A stretch of 64,000 nucleotides of DNA, taken from assembly GCF_900108245.1 (NCBI RefSeq), contig NZ_FNUY01000005.1, positions 248,001 to 312,000 on the forward strand, given 5' to 3'. Below the pieces are notes generated by a model, which saw only the letters and a list, made by a program, of their open reading frames with translations, searched no databases and was not told where the DNA came from. The position numbers and the translations under genes were made by a program. Every line of letters starts with the position of its first letter. Position 1 is the first letter of the stretch. Shown in pieces: positions 17,952 to 29,816 of the stretch. The DNA comes from Allobosea lathyri (GTDB taxonomy: Bacteria; Pseudomonadota; Alphaproteobacteria; Rhizobiales; Beijerinckiaceae).

Positions 17952-19496
17952 ATGTTCGAGCGGCGGGAATTGGGCGAAGCGGTCGAAGCGGCGTCGATGG
18001 TGGTGACCATGGCTGCAGCGGGTATCCCCGCTGGCGAGGCGGCCGACCATGCCGTCTCCGGGAAGAGCTCGCTTGTGGACGCCTGGGAGCGCGTGCGGCG
18101 GCGTCTGCGGGCCGAGCTCGGCGAGGATGTGTTCTCGAGCTGGTTCGCGCGTGTCGAGCTCGCGGGGATCATCGACGGCGTCGCCTATCTGACCGTGCCG
18201 ACCCGCTTCCTGAAAAGCTGGCTCGAGGCACATTACGCCGAGCGGCTGCGGGTCAACTGCATCGCCGAGCTGCCCGCTCCCAACGGCATCATGCTGTCGG
18301 TTCGACAGGTCTCCCGCGATTCCTCGCAGGCCGTCGTGATCGAGCCCGCCGCCTTCCGTGCCCGGCCGGCAGCGGCCGCCACGAATGCAGCTACAGCACA
18401 GGCTCCGAGCACGGCCGGCAGCGGCGCCCCGCCCTGCGAGCGCGATCTCGTCGACGCTTGCGGCACGGTGCTCGACCGGCGCCTGAACTTCCAGAACTTC
18501 ATCGTCGGCAAGTCGAACCAGCTCGCCTTCGCCGCGGCCGAGCGGATCGCTGCGGCTCCGGCCGGCTCGACGCCCTACAACCCGCTCTATCTCCATGCCG
18601 GCGTCGGCCTGGGCAAGACGCATCTGCTTCAGGCGATCGCGCAAGAAGCCCGCCGCCAGGGCAAGCGCGTCGCCTATTTCACAGCCGACCGCTTCATGTA
18701 CGGCTTTGTCGCGGCGCTGAAATCGCAGACCGCGCTCGCCTTCAAGGAGAAGCTGCGCGGCATCGACCTGCTCGTCGTCGACGACGTGCAGTTCATCCAG
18801 GGCAAGTCGATCCAGCAGGAGTTCGGCCATACGATCAATGCGCTGATCGATGCCGGCAAGCAGATCGTCGTCGCCGGCGACCGTCTCGCCAACGATCTGG
18901 AGGCGCTGGACGAGCGCATCCGCTCGCGGCTCGGCGGCGGGCTCGTGGTCGAAGTCGGTGAACTCGACGAGGCGCTGCGCGCCAAGATCCTCGGCAGCCG
19001 TCTCGAGACGCTGCACGCGGCTCACCCCAATTTCCACGTCAATCCCGATGTGGTGACCTATGTCGCCCGGGTCGTGGCCACCAATGGCCGCGATCTCGAC
19101 GGCGCCGCCAACCGGCTGCTGGCCCATGCCACGCTTTCGGGCCAGCCCGTGACCCTGGAGACGGCGGAGGCCGCTATCCGCGATCTCGTCCGGACCCGCG
19201 AGCCGCGCCGCGTCAAGATCGAGGACATCCAGAAGCTGGTCGCGACACGCTACAATGTCAGCCGGGCCGACATCCTCTCCGAGCGCCGCACCGCCGCGGT
19301 GGTGAAGCCGCGCCAGATCGCGATGTATCTCTCCAAGGCGCTGACGCCGCGCTCGCTGCCGGAAATCGGCCGCCGCTTCGGCGGGCGCGACCACACCACC
19401 GTGCTTCATGCCGTGCGCAAAATCGAAAAGGCGATCACCGAGGATCGCTCGCTGCATGACGAGGTCGACCTGCTGAAGCGCATGCTGCAGGAGTGA
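17952..19496 (+). CDS. dnaA: Chromosomal replication initiator protein DnaA
   Basis: 514 aa from ATG 17952; the frame opens 20 codons earlier (17892), and ATGs at 17997 and 18009 are also possible, as no strong RBS marks a start. Domain I at about 40-120 (WERVRRRLRAELGEDVFSSWF), a variable Ala-rich linker, then the AAA+ domain: Walker A LHAGVGLGKTHLLQAI, Walker B LLVVDDVQFIQGK, sensor regions and arginine finger DERIRSRLGGGLVVEV. Domain IV ends with the DnaA signature RRFGGRDHTTVLHAVRKIE that contacts DnaA boxes. It binds oriC and opens DNA for replication. Followed by dnaN and recF in the standard order. Confidence 0.95.
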   Translation: MFERRELGEAVEAASMVVTMAAAGIPAGEAADHAVSGKSSLVDAWERVRRRLRAELGEDVFSSWFARVELAGIIDGVAYLTVPTRFLKSWLEAHYAERLRVNCIAELPAPNGIMLSVRQVSRDSSQAVVIEPAAFRARPAAAATNAATAQAPSTAGSGAPPCERDLVDACGTVLDRRLNFQNFIVGKSNQLAFAAAERIAAAPAGSTPYNPLYLHAGVGLGKTHLLQAIAQEARRQGKRVAYFTADRFMYGFVAALKSQTALAFKEKLRGIDLLVVDDVQFIQGKSIQQEFGHTINALIDAGKQIVVAGDRLANDLEALDERIRSRLGGGLVVEVGELDEALRAKILGSRLETLHAAHPNFHVNPDVVTYVARVVATNGRDLDGAANRLLAHATLSGQPVTLETAEAAIRDLVRTREPRRVKIEDIQKLVATRYNVSRADILSERRTAAVVKPRQIAMYLSKALTPRSLPEIGRRFGGRDHTTVLHAVRKIEKAITEDRSLHDEVDLLKRMLQE

Positions 19497-19638
19497 CCGC
19501 GGCAGCTCCCTTCATTTTGGTTGTGATCACCGGCGCTTGCGCCCTTGCGCCGGTGACGCGCCTCCGGCAATGTCGCGGGCCATTCCGCCGCCCGCGCATT
19601 CGTCGCCTGGGCGAAAGCACGCCAGAAGACTTGAGAAT

Positions 19639-20754
19639 ATGAAGGTCACTGTCGAACGTTCCACGCTGCTGAAGTCGCTGGGCCACGTGCATCGCGTGGT
19701 GGAGCGCCGCAACACGATCCCGATCCTGTCGAACCTGCTTTTGAGCGGCACCGAGGCCGGGCTGAAGCTGAAGGCGACCGACCTCGATATCGAGGTGGTC
19801 GAAACCGTCGCGGCCGATGTCGCCGAGCCCGGCGCCACCACCGTCCCCGCCCATACGCTCTACGACATCGTGCGCAAACTGCCCGATGGCGCGCAGGTCT
19901 CGCTGGAAACGACCGGCGAAAGCGGGTTGGTGCTGCGTTCCGGGCGCTCGCGCTTCCAGCTGCAGACACTGCCCGAGAGCGACTTCCCCGACATCACGGC
20001 AGGCGAGATGGCGCATCGCTTCGCGCTTCCGGCCGGCGAGTTCAAGCGCCTGATCGACAAGACCCAGTTCGCGATCTCGACCGAGGAGACGCGCTATTAC
20101 CTGAACGGCATCTATCTCCACACCATCGATGTCGAAGGCCGCACCGTCCTGCGCGCGGTCGCAACCGATGGACACAGGCTGGCGCGCGTCGATACGGCCG
20201 CTCCCGCGGGCGCTGCCGGCATGCCCGGCGTCATCGTGCCGCGCAAGGCCGTCTCCGAGATCCAGAAGCTGCTGGAGGATGGCGACACGGAAGTCACGAT
20301 CGAGCTGTCGGCCACCAAGATCCGCGTCGCGACACAGGATGTGGTGCTGACTTCGAAGCTGATCGACGGCACCTTCCCGGACTATCAGCGCGTCATTCCC
20401 AGCGGCAACGACAAGCGCCTCGTCGTCGACAAGGGCGATTTCGCTGCGTCGGTCGATCGCGTCTCGACGATCTCGTCGGAACGTGGCCGTGCCGTGAAGC
20501 TCTCCATGGCCGATGGCCGCATGACCCTCTCGGTGACCAATCCGGATTCCGGCTCGGCGACCGAAGAGATCGAGGTCGACTATGATTCGAGCCCGCTCGA
20601 TATCGGCTTCAACGCGCGCTATCTGATGGATATCGCGGCGCAGCTCGATGGCGACACCGCCCTGCTGAAGCTCGCCGATCCGGGCTCGCCCACCGTGATC
20701 CAGGATCGCGAAGGAGCTTCGGCGCTCTATGTGCTGATGCCGATGCGCGTCTAG
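19639..20754 (+). CDS. dnaN: DNA polymerase III sliding clamp (beta subunit)
   Basis: 371 aa from ATG 19639; the frame is open upstream, but the family N-terminus MKVTVERSTLLKSLGHVHRVVERRNTIPILSNLLL fixes the start. Three repeated clamp domains are evident; TEETRYYLNGIYLH and FNARYLMDIA are typical segments, and the C-terminus ALYVLMPMRV is the conserved end. The ring-shaped dimer tethers polymerase to DNA. Located 142 bp after dnaA and 13 bp before recF. Confidence 0.96.
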   Translation: MKVTVERSTLLKSLGHVHRVVERRNTIPILSNLLLSGTEAGLKLKATDLDIEVVETVAADVAEPGATTVPAHTLYDIVRKLPDGAQVSLETTGESGLVLRSGRSRFQLQTLPESDFPDITAGEMAHRFALPAGEFKRLIDKTQFAISTEETRYYLNGIYLHTIDVEGRTVLRAVATDGHRLARVDTAAPAGAAGMPGVIVPRKAVSEIQKLLEDGDTEVTIELSATKIRVATQDVVLTSKLIDGTFPDYQRVIPSGNDKRLVVDKGDFAASVDRVSTISSERGRAVKLSMADGRMTLSVTNPDSGSATEEIEVDYDSSPLDIGFNARYLMDIAAQLDGDTALLKLADPGSPTVIQDREGASALYVLMPMRV

Positions 20755-20767
20755 GACAGCATCGTCC

Positions 20768-21895
20768 GTGGCCGCCGTCGGGCGCCTCATCCTCCAGGAT
20801 TTCCGTTCGTACGAGGCCCTCGATCTCACGATCGAGGGCCAAATCGTTGCGCTGATCGGAGAGAACGGGGCCGGCAAGACCAATATTCTCGAAGCGCTGT
20901 CGCTGTTTGCGCCCGGTCGCGGCCTGCGCCGGGCCGACCTGTCGGATATGGCCCGCCAGAGCGGCACCGGCGCCTTCGCCGTATCGGTTGCGCTCAGCGA
21001 TGACGGCGCCCGGCTCGGCGTCGGACTCGGCCCCGCCGACGCGGACGGCAAGCGAGCGCGACTGGCGCGGATCGACGGCACCCAGGCTGGCTCGGCGCTC
21101 GCCTTCAGCGACTACCTGCGCATCGTCTGGCTCACGCCGGATCTCGACGGGCTGTTCCGGGGCTCGGCCGGGGACCGGAGGCGCTTCCTCGACCGGCTGG
21201 TGCTGGCGGTCGACCCGGCACACGCCGCCCGCTCCAACGCGCTCGAACGGGCGCTGCGATCGCGCAACCGTATCCTCGAGGACACGCCGGGACAGGGACA
21301 ATGGCTCGATGCGATCGAGCGCGAGATCGCCGAGCTGGGCGTTGCGGTCGCCGCCGCCCGGGCCGAAACGGTGGCGCGGCTGGCTGCGATCATCACCGAC
21401 ACGCGCGACGATGCCTCGCCCTTTCCCCATGCCGCGCTGGCGCTCGCAGGCGAACTCGATGCGCTGGTAGCCGACCTGCCGGCGCTCGACGCGGAGGACG
21501 CCTATCGCGCCTTGCTGCGGCAGGCGCGCCCCCGCGACCGGGCGGCCGGGCGGACACTGATCGGCCCGCAGGCCTCCGATCTCGTCGTGCGCCATGGCCC
21601 CAAGGACATCCCGGCGGGGCTAGGCTCGACCGGCGAGCAGAAGGCCCTGCTGATCGGCCTCGTGCTGGCCCATGCGAGGCTGGTCGCGGCGATGAGCGGC
21701 ATCTCGCCGCTGGTGCTGCTCGACGAGATCGCGGCCCATCTCGACCCGCGCCGGCGCGCCGCGCTCTATGACGGGCTGACGGGGCTGGGCTGCCAGATCT
21801 GGATGACCGGGGCCGATCCCGCGCTGTTCATGGATCTGCCCCAGGGGTCGGAGCGCTTCATGGTCAGCTCGGGGCGGATCGAAGCGCTGCCTTAG
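20768..21895 (+). CDS. recF: DNA replication/repair protein RecF
   Basis: 375 aa, GTG start at 20768 (AGGA about 12 bp upstream). SMC-like ATPase of the RecFOR pathway that loads RecA at gaps. Walker A GENGAGKTNILEALSLFAPGRGLR, the central QWLDAIEREIAELGVAVAAAR helix, ABC-like signature region STGEQKALLIGLVLAHARL and Walker B PLVLLDEIAAHLDPRRRAAL. The downstream hairpin may end transcription before recQ. Confidence 0.95.
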   Translation: MAAVGRLILQDFRSYEALDLTIEGQIVALIGENGAGKTNILEALSLFAPGRGLRRADLSDMARQSGTGAFAVSVALSDDGARLGVGLGPADADGKRARLARIDGTQAGSALAFSDYLRIVWLTPDLDGLFRGSAGDRRRFLDRLVLAVDPAHAARSNALERALRSRNRILEDTPGQGQWLDAIEREIAELGVAVAAARAETVARLAAIITDTRDDASPFPHAALALAGELDALVADLPALDAEDAYRALLRQARPRDRAAGRTLIGPQASDLVVRHGPKDIPAGLGSTGEQKALLIGLVLAHARLVAAMSGISPLVLLDEIAAHLDPRRRAALYDGLTGLGCQIWMTGADPALFMDLPQGSERFMVSSGRIEALP

Positions 21896-21908
21896 CCGTC
21901 GGCGTGTG

Positions 21909-21940
21909 GCGGGACGGCGGCGGCATAACCGCCGTCCCGC
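21909..21940 (+). terminator. Strong hairpin after recF, possible terminator
   Basis: A perfect 12-bp GC stem (GCGGGACGGCGG / CCGCCGTCCCGC) with an 8-nt loop, 13 bp after the recF stop. No T tract follows, so it may terminate poorly or instead stabilise the dnaN-recF mRNA end. Confidence 0.5.
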
Positions 21941-22004
21941 TGCATCTGGCAGCCGGCCTGCTCTAAAGCTGGCAATCCGGGCTCCGCTCGGGCAAACCGT
22001 TCCC

Positions 22005-23843
22005 ATGCCGCAGCCCTACGAATCAGACGCCCGCGCGATCCTCAAATCCGTCTTCGGCTATGACGATTTCCGCCCGGGCCAATGGGAGGTGATCGAGGCT
22101 GCCCTGTCGGGCCAGGATGTGTTCGCGGTGATGCCGACGGGCTCGGGCAAATCGATGTGCTACCAGCTGCCGGCGCTGGTCGCAGGCGGCCTGACGCTGG
22201 TCGTTTCACCCCTGATCGCGCTGATGCGCGACCAGGTCGGGCAATTGACGCGGGCCGGCGTCGCGGCCGCGTCGCTCAACTCGATGAACAGCGAGAGCGA
22301 AGCGAGCGAGGCCTGGGACAAGCTGAATTCGGGCGATCTGCGCCTGCTCTTCGTCTCGCCGGAGCGGCTGGCGGGCGATGGGCTGGTCTCGCGCCTGCGC
22401 AGGCTCGGCGTGACCCGTCTCGCCATCGACGAGGCCCATTGCGTCTCGCAATGGGGACATGATTTCCGCCCGGAATACCGGCTGCTCGCCAGGGCGCGCG
22501 AGGCGCTGGGCGGCGTGCCGGTGACGGCGCTGACCGCGACCGCCGACCGGCAGACGCGCGAGGACATCGCCCAGCAGCTTTTTCCGAAGCCGCCGCATCT
22601 CGTCGTCCATTCCTTCGACCGGCCGAACCTGAAGCTCGCCTTCGCCGCCAAGGACCAGCCGCGCCGGCAGATCGCCGATTTCCTGACCCGCCATCGCGGC
22701 GGCAGCGGCATCGTCTACTGCTCGTCGCGCGGGCGCACCGAGCGTCTCAGCGAGGGCCTGCGCGAAAAGGGCTACAACGCGCTACCCTATCATGCCGGGC
22801 TGGACCAGACCGTCCGCAACCGCAACCAGGACGTCTTCCTGCAGGAGGACGGGGTCGTGATTTGCGCGACGATCGCCTTTGGCATGGGCATCAACAAGCC
22901 CGATGTCCGCTTCGTCGTTCATGCCGACATGCCCGGCTCGATCGAGAGCTACTATCAGGAGATCGGCCGCGCCGGCCGCGACGGGCTGCCGGCGGATACG
23001 CTGACGCTCTACGGCATCGAGGACATGGCGCTGCGCCGCCGCCAGATCGACGAGAAGGCCGTCGACGACGAGCGCCGGCGCATCGAGCACAAGCGCCTGA
23101 ACGCCATGATCGATCTGTGCGAATCCGCGCTTTGCCGCCGCAGCGCGCTCCTGGCCTATTTCGGCGAGGAGACGCCGGCCTGCCGGCATGGAGACGCGCC
23201 GTTTCGCTGCGATCTATGCGGCACGGAGGCCCCCGGGCTCACCGACGCCACGCTCGACTCGCGCAAATTGCTTTCGGCGGTGGCGCGCTCGGGACAGCGC
23301 TTCGGCGCGGCCCATCTTGCCGACATCCTGACGGGGACAGTGACGGAGACGATCCGGCGCCAGAATCATGACGGGCTGAAGACCTTCGGTGTCGGCCAGG
23401 ACAAGCCCAAAAGCGCCTGGACGGCGCTCGCCCGCAAGCTCTTCGCCGCCGGCGCGCTGGCCGAAGCCAGCGTCGAGCATGGCGGCTTCTGCCTGACGGC
23501 AAAGGGCGAGGACATCCTGTTCGGCCGCGAGCCGATCGCATTGCGGGCCGACCCGCATGCCGACAGGCGGACGCGCCGGGCCGGGCGGGAGGCCGCACGC
23601 GCCGACGGGCTCGACGAGGGCACGGCGGCGATGTTCGAGCATCTGCGCCAGCTGCGCCTCTCGATCGCCCGCGAGGAGGGCGTCGCGGCCTATATCATCT
23701 TCACCGACCGCACGCTGATCGCGATGGCGCGCGAGCGGCCGCTTGGGCTGGAAGAGATGCGCGCGATCGAAGGTGTCGGCGAGCGCAAGCTGGCGCAATA
23801 TGGCGAGGCCTTCATCGATGCCATCTCGGGCTTTTCGGGCTGA
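22005..23843 (+). CDS. recQ: ATP-dependent DNA helicase RecQ
   Basis: 612 aa from ATG 22005; the open frame extends 33 codons further upstream through the recF hairpin and is discarded. SF2 helicase: FRPGQWEVIEAALSG, Walker A MPTGSGKSMCYQLPAL, DEAH box IDEAHCVSQWGHDFRPEY, motif III ALTATAD, motif VI YYQEIGRAGRDG. Then a RecQ zinc-binding domain (CESALCRRSALLAYFGEE..CRHG..CDLC), a winged helix, and a C-terminal HRDC domain (LRQLRLSIAREEGVAAYIIFTDRTLIAMA). It unwinds branched DNA with RecF-pathway partners. Placement between recF and gyrB fits RecFOR function. Confidence 0.95.
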   Translation: MPQPYESDARAILKSVFGYDDFRPGQWEVIEAALSGQDVFAVMPTGSGKSMCYQLPALVAGGLTLVVSPLIALMRDQVGQLTRAGVAAASLNSMNSESEASEAWDKLNSGDLRLLFVSPERLAGDGLVSRLRRLGVTRLAIDEAHCVSQWGHDFRPEYRLLARAREALGGVPVTALTATADRQTREDIAQQLFPKPPHLVVHSFDRPNLKLAFAAKDQPRRQIADFLTRHRGGSGIVYCSSRGRTERLSEGLREKGYNALPYHAGLDQTVRNRNQDVFLQEDGVVICATIAFGMGINKPDVRFVVHADMPGSIESYYQEIGRAGRDGLPADTLTLYGIEDMALRRRQIDEKAVDDERRRIEHKRLNAMIDLCESALCRRSALLAYFGEETPACRHGDAPFRCDLCGTEAPGLTDATLDSRKLLSAVARSGQRFGAAHLADILTGTVTETIRRQNHDGLKTFGVGQDKPKSAWTALARKLFAAGALAEASVEHGGFCLTAKGEDILFGREPIALRADPHADRRTRRAGREAARADGLDEGTAAMFEHLRQLRLSIAREEGVAAYIIFTDRTLIAMARERPLGLEEMRAIEGVGERKLAQYGEAFIDAISGFSG

Positions 23844-23900
23844 TTTCAGCCGCACTCGCGCACGCACGCGCAAACGCGTGAAAAAGCCGCAGTGAGCCGC

Positions 23901-23918
23901 TATATTCGTGATACGAAT
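23901..23918 (+). promoter_or_regulatory. gyrB: Candidate gyrB promoter -10 with overlapping palindrome
   Basis: TATATT (23901-23906) could be a -10, with a weak GTGAAA 17 bp upstream. A perfect inverted repeat ATTCGT-gat-ACGAAT (23904-23918) overlaps it, 45 bp ahead of the gyrB ATG. A repressor or supercoiling-sensitive element is possible. Confidence 0.4.
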
Positions 23919-23942
23919 CAAGACGATCGCGGGCGCCCTTAG

Positions 23943-26387
<2,445 letters not shown>

Positions 26388-26403
26388 GGCGGCTCGCGCA
26401 TCG

Positions 26404-26467
26404 AGTGCTGGAACAGGACACGAAAAAGCGGGAACCGGTTTCTCGCAAGAATTCTGCTCCAGCACTT
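26404..26467. repeat. Short intergenic inverted repeat
   Basis: Inverted repeat GTGCTGGA..CAG / CTG-CTCCAGCAC enclosing a small inner palindrome GGAACCGGTTTC, between gyrB and the EamA gene. The AAAGCGGGAACCGGTTTC core resembles a repeat common in Hyphomicrobiales intergenic DNA. It contains GGAAC, but no CGTT at the correct spacing, so it is not an EcfG promoter. Confidence 0.6.
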
Positions 26468-26512
26468 TGATGAGAGACGGCGACAAAGATCCGATAACCC
26501 GAAGGGCCTAGC

Positions 26513-27409
26513 ATGGCGCCGGGAGACAAGAGTCCCGGTTCCAGTTTGCTGCTCGGCTTTGTCTGGGCAGGGATCGCCGTGGCGATCTTTGGCGGCTGGT
26601 TCGTCGTGACGCGCTTCAGCGTCACCCGGGAACTCAACGTCTGGGACATCACCGCGATCCGTTTCGGCATCGGCGCGCTGATCCTGCTGCCCGTGCTGCT
26701 CGGATCCAGGCTCCGCTTGCGCGCGTGGGGGCTTGGTTTTGTCTTTGCGCTGTTATGGGGCGCGCCCTTTGTTTTGCTCGTGGCGCTCGGCCTGCGGCTG
26801 ACCAGTGCGGCCGAGGCGGCTTCGACGACACCGACGCTGATGCCGGTCTTTTCCGGGTTGATGGCCTGGGGCGTCATGCGCGAATGGCCGGGCTGGCCAC
26901 GCCTGCTCGGCTATGCCGCGATCGTTGCCGGGCTTGTCGTCCTAACTTTCGCCAGCATGCCCGGCGGCCATGCTTTCCAACCTGCGGGGCTCGGCTCGCT
27001 GGCGCTGGCGGCGGCGATGTGGGCGGCCTACACGCTGCTGTTCCGCCGGGCGGCGCTTTCGGCGCTTCAGGCGGCCGCGCTGATCTGCTTCTGGTCCGCG
27101 CTGCTATTCGTACCGGTCTATCTCTGGTTCGGGCTCGGCCACCTCGGCCACGCCTCGACGCAGGAGCTGCTTTTGCAGGGCATCTATCAGGGCGTCCTGA
27201 TGAGCGCGGTCGCCATCGTCACCTTCAACAGGGCCGTTGCCCAGCTCGGGCCGGGCGCCGCGACGGCGGTGATCGCGCTGATCCCGGCCGTGTCCTCGCT
27301 GATTGCGATTCCGGTGCTCGGCGAGGTGCCCGGCCCGCTTGCTGCCATGGCGATCGCGGTCATCATTTGTGGTGTCGTGCTCGCTGCCAGGCCGCGCCCG
27401 CTGGCTTGA
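26513..27409 (+). CDS. EamA/DMT superfamily transporter
   Basis: 298 aa inner-membrane protein with about ten hydrophobic segments arranged as two EamA repeats (about 15-140 and 160-295). Typical patterns are AIRFGIGALILLPVLLG, ALGLRLTSAAEAASTTPTLMPVFSGLMAWG in the first half and SAVAIVTFNRAVAQLGPGAATAVIALIPAVSSLIAIPVLGE in the second. Drug/metabolite transporters of this kind export amino acids, metabolites or toxic analogues; the substrate is unknown. Monocistronic, convergent with glutaminase. Confidence 0.9.
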   Translation: MAPGDKSPGSSLLLGFVWAGIAVAIFGGWFVVTRFSVTRELNVWDITAIRFGIGALILLPVLLGSRLRLRAWGLGFVFALLWGAPFVLLVALGLRLTSAAEAASTTPTLMPVFSGLMAWGVMREWPGWPRLLGYAAIVAGLVVLTFASMPGGHAFQPAGLGSLALAAAMWAAYTLLFRRAALSALQAAALICFWSALLFVPVYLWFGLGHLGHASTQELLLQGIYQGVLMSAVAIVTFNRAVAQLGPGAATAVIALIPAVSSLIAIPVLGEVPGPLAAMAIAVIICGVVLAARPRPLA

Positions 27410-27446
27410 GGCGGCCGCGACGGCGTCCGCTTTGCGGGCCGATATT

Positions 27447-28376
27447 CTAGCGATCGAACACCGACCAGCCAGTCACCTCCGCGATCTTCTCCAGCGCCAG
27501 CGTTCCGAGTTTCGAATTGCCGTTCTCGTTCAACCCCGGTGACCAGACCGCTATCGAGGCCTGACCAGGCGCGATCGCGAGGATGCCGCCGCCGACGCCG
27601 GACTTGCCGGGCAGCCCGACCCGGAAGGCGAAATCGCCCGACGCGTCGTAATGCCCGCAGGTCAACATCAGCGCGTTGATCCGGCGCGCCCGCTGGGGCG
27701 AGACGACACGCGCACCGCCGGGCTCATAGAGGCCGCCATGCATCAGATAGCGCCCGGCCATCGCGAGCTGCCGGCAACTCATCGCTATCGCGCATTGGTG
27801 GAAATAGACGCCCAGCGTCAATTCCGGCGGATGCGTCAGATTGCCGAACGCCTTCATGTAATTGGCCAGCGCCACATTGCGGAAGCCCGTCGCTTGCTCG
27901 GCGCGCGCAACCTTCTCGTCGATGGCAATCGTGTCGTCATCGGCCAGATAGCGGACGAAACGCAGCAATTCGCCGATCGCGACGCGCGGCTCATGTCCGG
28001 AGAGGTTGACGTCGGCGACGACCAGCGCGCCTGCATTGATGAAGGGGTTGCGCGGAATGCCCTGCTCGCGCTCGAGCTGGACGATCGAATTGAACGGCGT
28101 TCCCGAGGGCTCCCGGCCGACGCGTCGCCAGAGCGTGTCGCCGATCTTGCCCAGAGCCTGCGTCAGCGCGAACACCTTCGAGACGCTCTGGATCGAGAAC
28201 GGCTCATCGGTATCGCCGGCAGCATGAACCGCACCATCGACTGTCACGATGCACAGGCCGAAATGGCCGGGATCGATCGTCGCCAGCGGCGGGATATAGG
28301 TCGCGACATCGCCACGCTCTGGGATGGCGGCGATCTCGTCGGCAATGTCACGGACGAGCCGCGCGATGTCTGCCAC
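27447..28376 (-). CDS. glsA: Glutaminase A
   Basis: 309 aa when started at GTG 28376, preceded by GGGGAGCGG; an ATG at 28442 would give 331 aa, longer than usual. Serine-dependent beta-lactamase-fold enzyme hydrolysing glutamine to glutamate and ammonia. Catalytic S-x-x-K is in [17 protein letters not shown]. Other family motifs are [85 protein letters not shown] and [12 protein letters not shown]. Convergent with the EamA gene and downstream of the diguanylate cyclase. Confidence 0.93.
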   Translation of the reverse strand: MADIARLVRDIADEIAAIPERGDVATYIPPLATIDPGHFGLCIVTVDGAVHAAGDTDEPFSIQSVSKVFALTQALGKIGDTLWRRVGREPSGTPFNSIVQLEREQGIPRNPFINAGALVVADVNLSGHEPRVAIGELLRFVRYLADDDTIAIDEKVARAEQATGFRNVALANYMKAFGNLTHPPELTLGVYFHQCAIAMSCRQLAMAGRYLMHGGLYEPGGARVVSPQRARRINALMLTCGHYDASGDFAFRVGLPGKSGVGGGILAIAPGQASIAVWSPGLNENGNSKLGTLALEKIAEVTGWSVFDR

Positions 28377-28470
28377 GCTGTTCCCGCTCCCCACGAACCG
28401 CCCACTGGTTGCGAACAAGCCCGAGCCGCCCCCGCCGGTCAAGCGGCTGATCGCGCAGGGGGCGCGAGGT

Positions 28471-29664
28471 CTACTGCAATTGCGGGACAGGCCTGGAGGT
28501 CGCGAAGGTCAGCTCGCTCTCGCCCTGGCGTGCCACCACGCAGCGCGATTTTCCCTTCGACTTGGCCTGATAGAGCGCCGCATCGGCCGCCGTGAGAAGG
28601 CTGGTCATGTCCGTGCCGTGCTCGGGCGCCAGGGCGATGCCGATGGACGCCCCGACCGTGACCGCGTGCCGGTTGTCGAGTTCATAAGGCAGCGAAATCT
28701 CGCGGATCAGTCTTTCCCCGAAACTCAGCAGCTGCGCGGTCTCGGTCTGCTCGGACAAGACGATGAACTCGTCGCCGCCGATCCGGGCCGCGAAGTCACC
28801 GGCGCGAACGAGCCCGCGCAGGCGCTCGGCGACCAGCTGCAGCAACCTGTCGCCCGCCATATGGCCGTGGGTGTCGTTAATCGCCTTGAAGCCATCGAGA
28901 TCGAGATAGATCAGGGCAAGGCGGCCTGCCCCGGCCTGTTGCGGCGAGCGCGCGTCGAATGTCTTGGCCAGGCCGGCGCGATTCTGCAGGCCGGTGAGCA
29001 TGTCGTGCCGGGCGTGAAACTCATGCTCGCGCTCGGCTCGCATGGTTGAGACGAGCATGGCATTCAGCTTGTAGGTCGCCCGGCTCATGCTGAACAAATA
29101 AAACGGGATCTGCATGAAGACGATCAGCATGATCGGCTCGCCCAGGAACGGCGCGGCGAAGCAGCAGGCGCCAAGCGTCAGGAAGATCATCACCCCGGCC
29201 ATGCGCGGCGCGCCGAAATTGCGGAAGCAGATGCCGCCGACCATTGCTGCAGCCGAGAGGCAGGCAAGCGTCGCCACGACCCAGTCGCCGCTGGTCAGGC
29301 TGATGAAGGTGCCGAAGCCGACGCCGGCCGCCCAGGCCACTCCCAGCAGAAGGTAGAGATCGGTCGGTGTCGGCAGCCCCTTCGCAGCCTGGCGCTGGGA
29401 CACCAGCAGGACAGCTAGCCGCATAACGCAGCAGACGACCTCGAAGGCGCACCAGAGGATGAAGGGGAGCGTCGGAATGCGGAGCGCGATCAGCAGCGAG
29501 ACAGCGACCGTGTTGATCACGCCGCCGGCGAAGATCGGCAACGTGCCATACAGGCTCCCGATCAGCGCGACCCTGATCTCATCGGGCACATCGGCACCGG
29601 CATCGGCGAGCCAGCGCGTGATGCGCCAGCGCGGGAGGCTGAAACGCGGTGCCACCTCACTCAT
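28471..29664 (-). CDS. Membrane-bound diguanylate cyclase (GGDEF)
   Basis: 397 aa from ATG 29662-29664. The N-terminal 210 residues contain about six hydrophobic segments ([58 protein letters not shown] and others) forming an MHYT/MASE-like membrane sensor of unassigned type. A short linker leads to a GGDEF domain: [35 protein letters not shown] and an intact active site [11 protein letters not shown] (residues about 296-300). No RxxD inhibitory site is evident and there is no EAL domain, so it should make cyclic di-GMP in response to an unknown membrane signal. Confidence 0.92.
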   Translation of the reverse strand: MSEVAPRFSLPRWRITRWLADAGADVPDEIRVALIGSLYGTLPIFAGGVINTVAVSLLIALRIPTLPFILWCAFEVVCCVMRLAVLLVSQRQAAKGLPTPTDLYLLLGVAWAAGVGFGTFISLTSGDWVVATLACLSAAAMVGGICFRNFGAPRMAGVMIFLTLGACCFAAPFLGEPIMLIVFMQIPFYLFSMSRATYKLNAMLVSTMRAEREHEFHARHDMLTGLQNRAGLAKTFDARSPQQAGAGRLALIYLDLDGFKAINDTHGHMAGDRLLQLVAERLRGLVRAGDFAARIGGDEFIVLSEQTETAQLLSFGERLIREISLPYELDNRHAVTVGASIGIALAPEHGTDMTSLLTAADAALYQAKSKGKSRCVVARQGESELTFATSRPVPQLQ

Positions 29665-29816
29665 GCGCCTGCCATCGCTCCTGGGTTGCCAGCTTCGAAG
29701 CAAACCGCCATCCGGCCAACGCCTCGCTGCAGGGGCTCATAGACCGCAGGGGTTACGATTCGGTTGGGACGTTCGGGGATTTTGCGAGGAATCGTCGAGG
29801 CGCGCAGCCGAAGGGC

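Noticed and set aside
26419-26450. Two GGAAC sequences between gyrB and the EamA gene
   Set aside because: No CGTT at 16-17 bp; they are part of a short inverted repeat.
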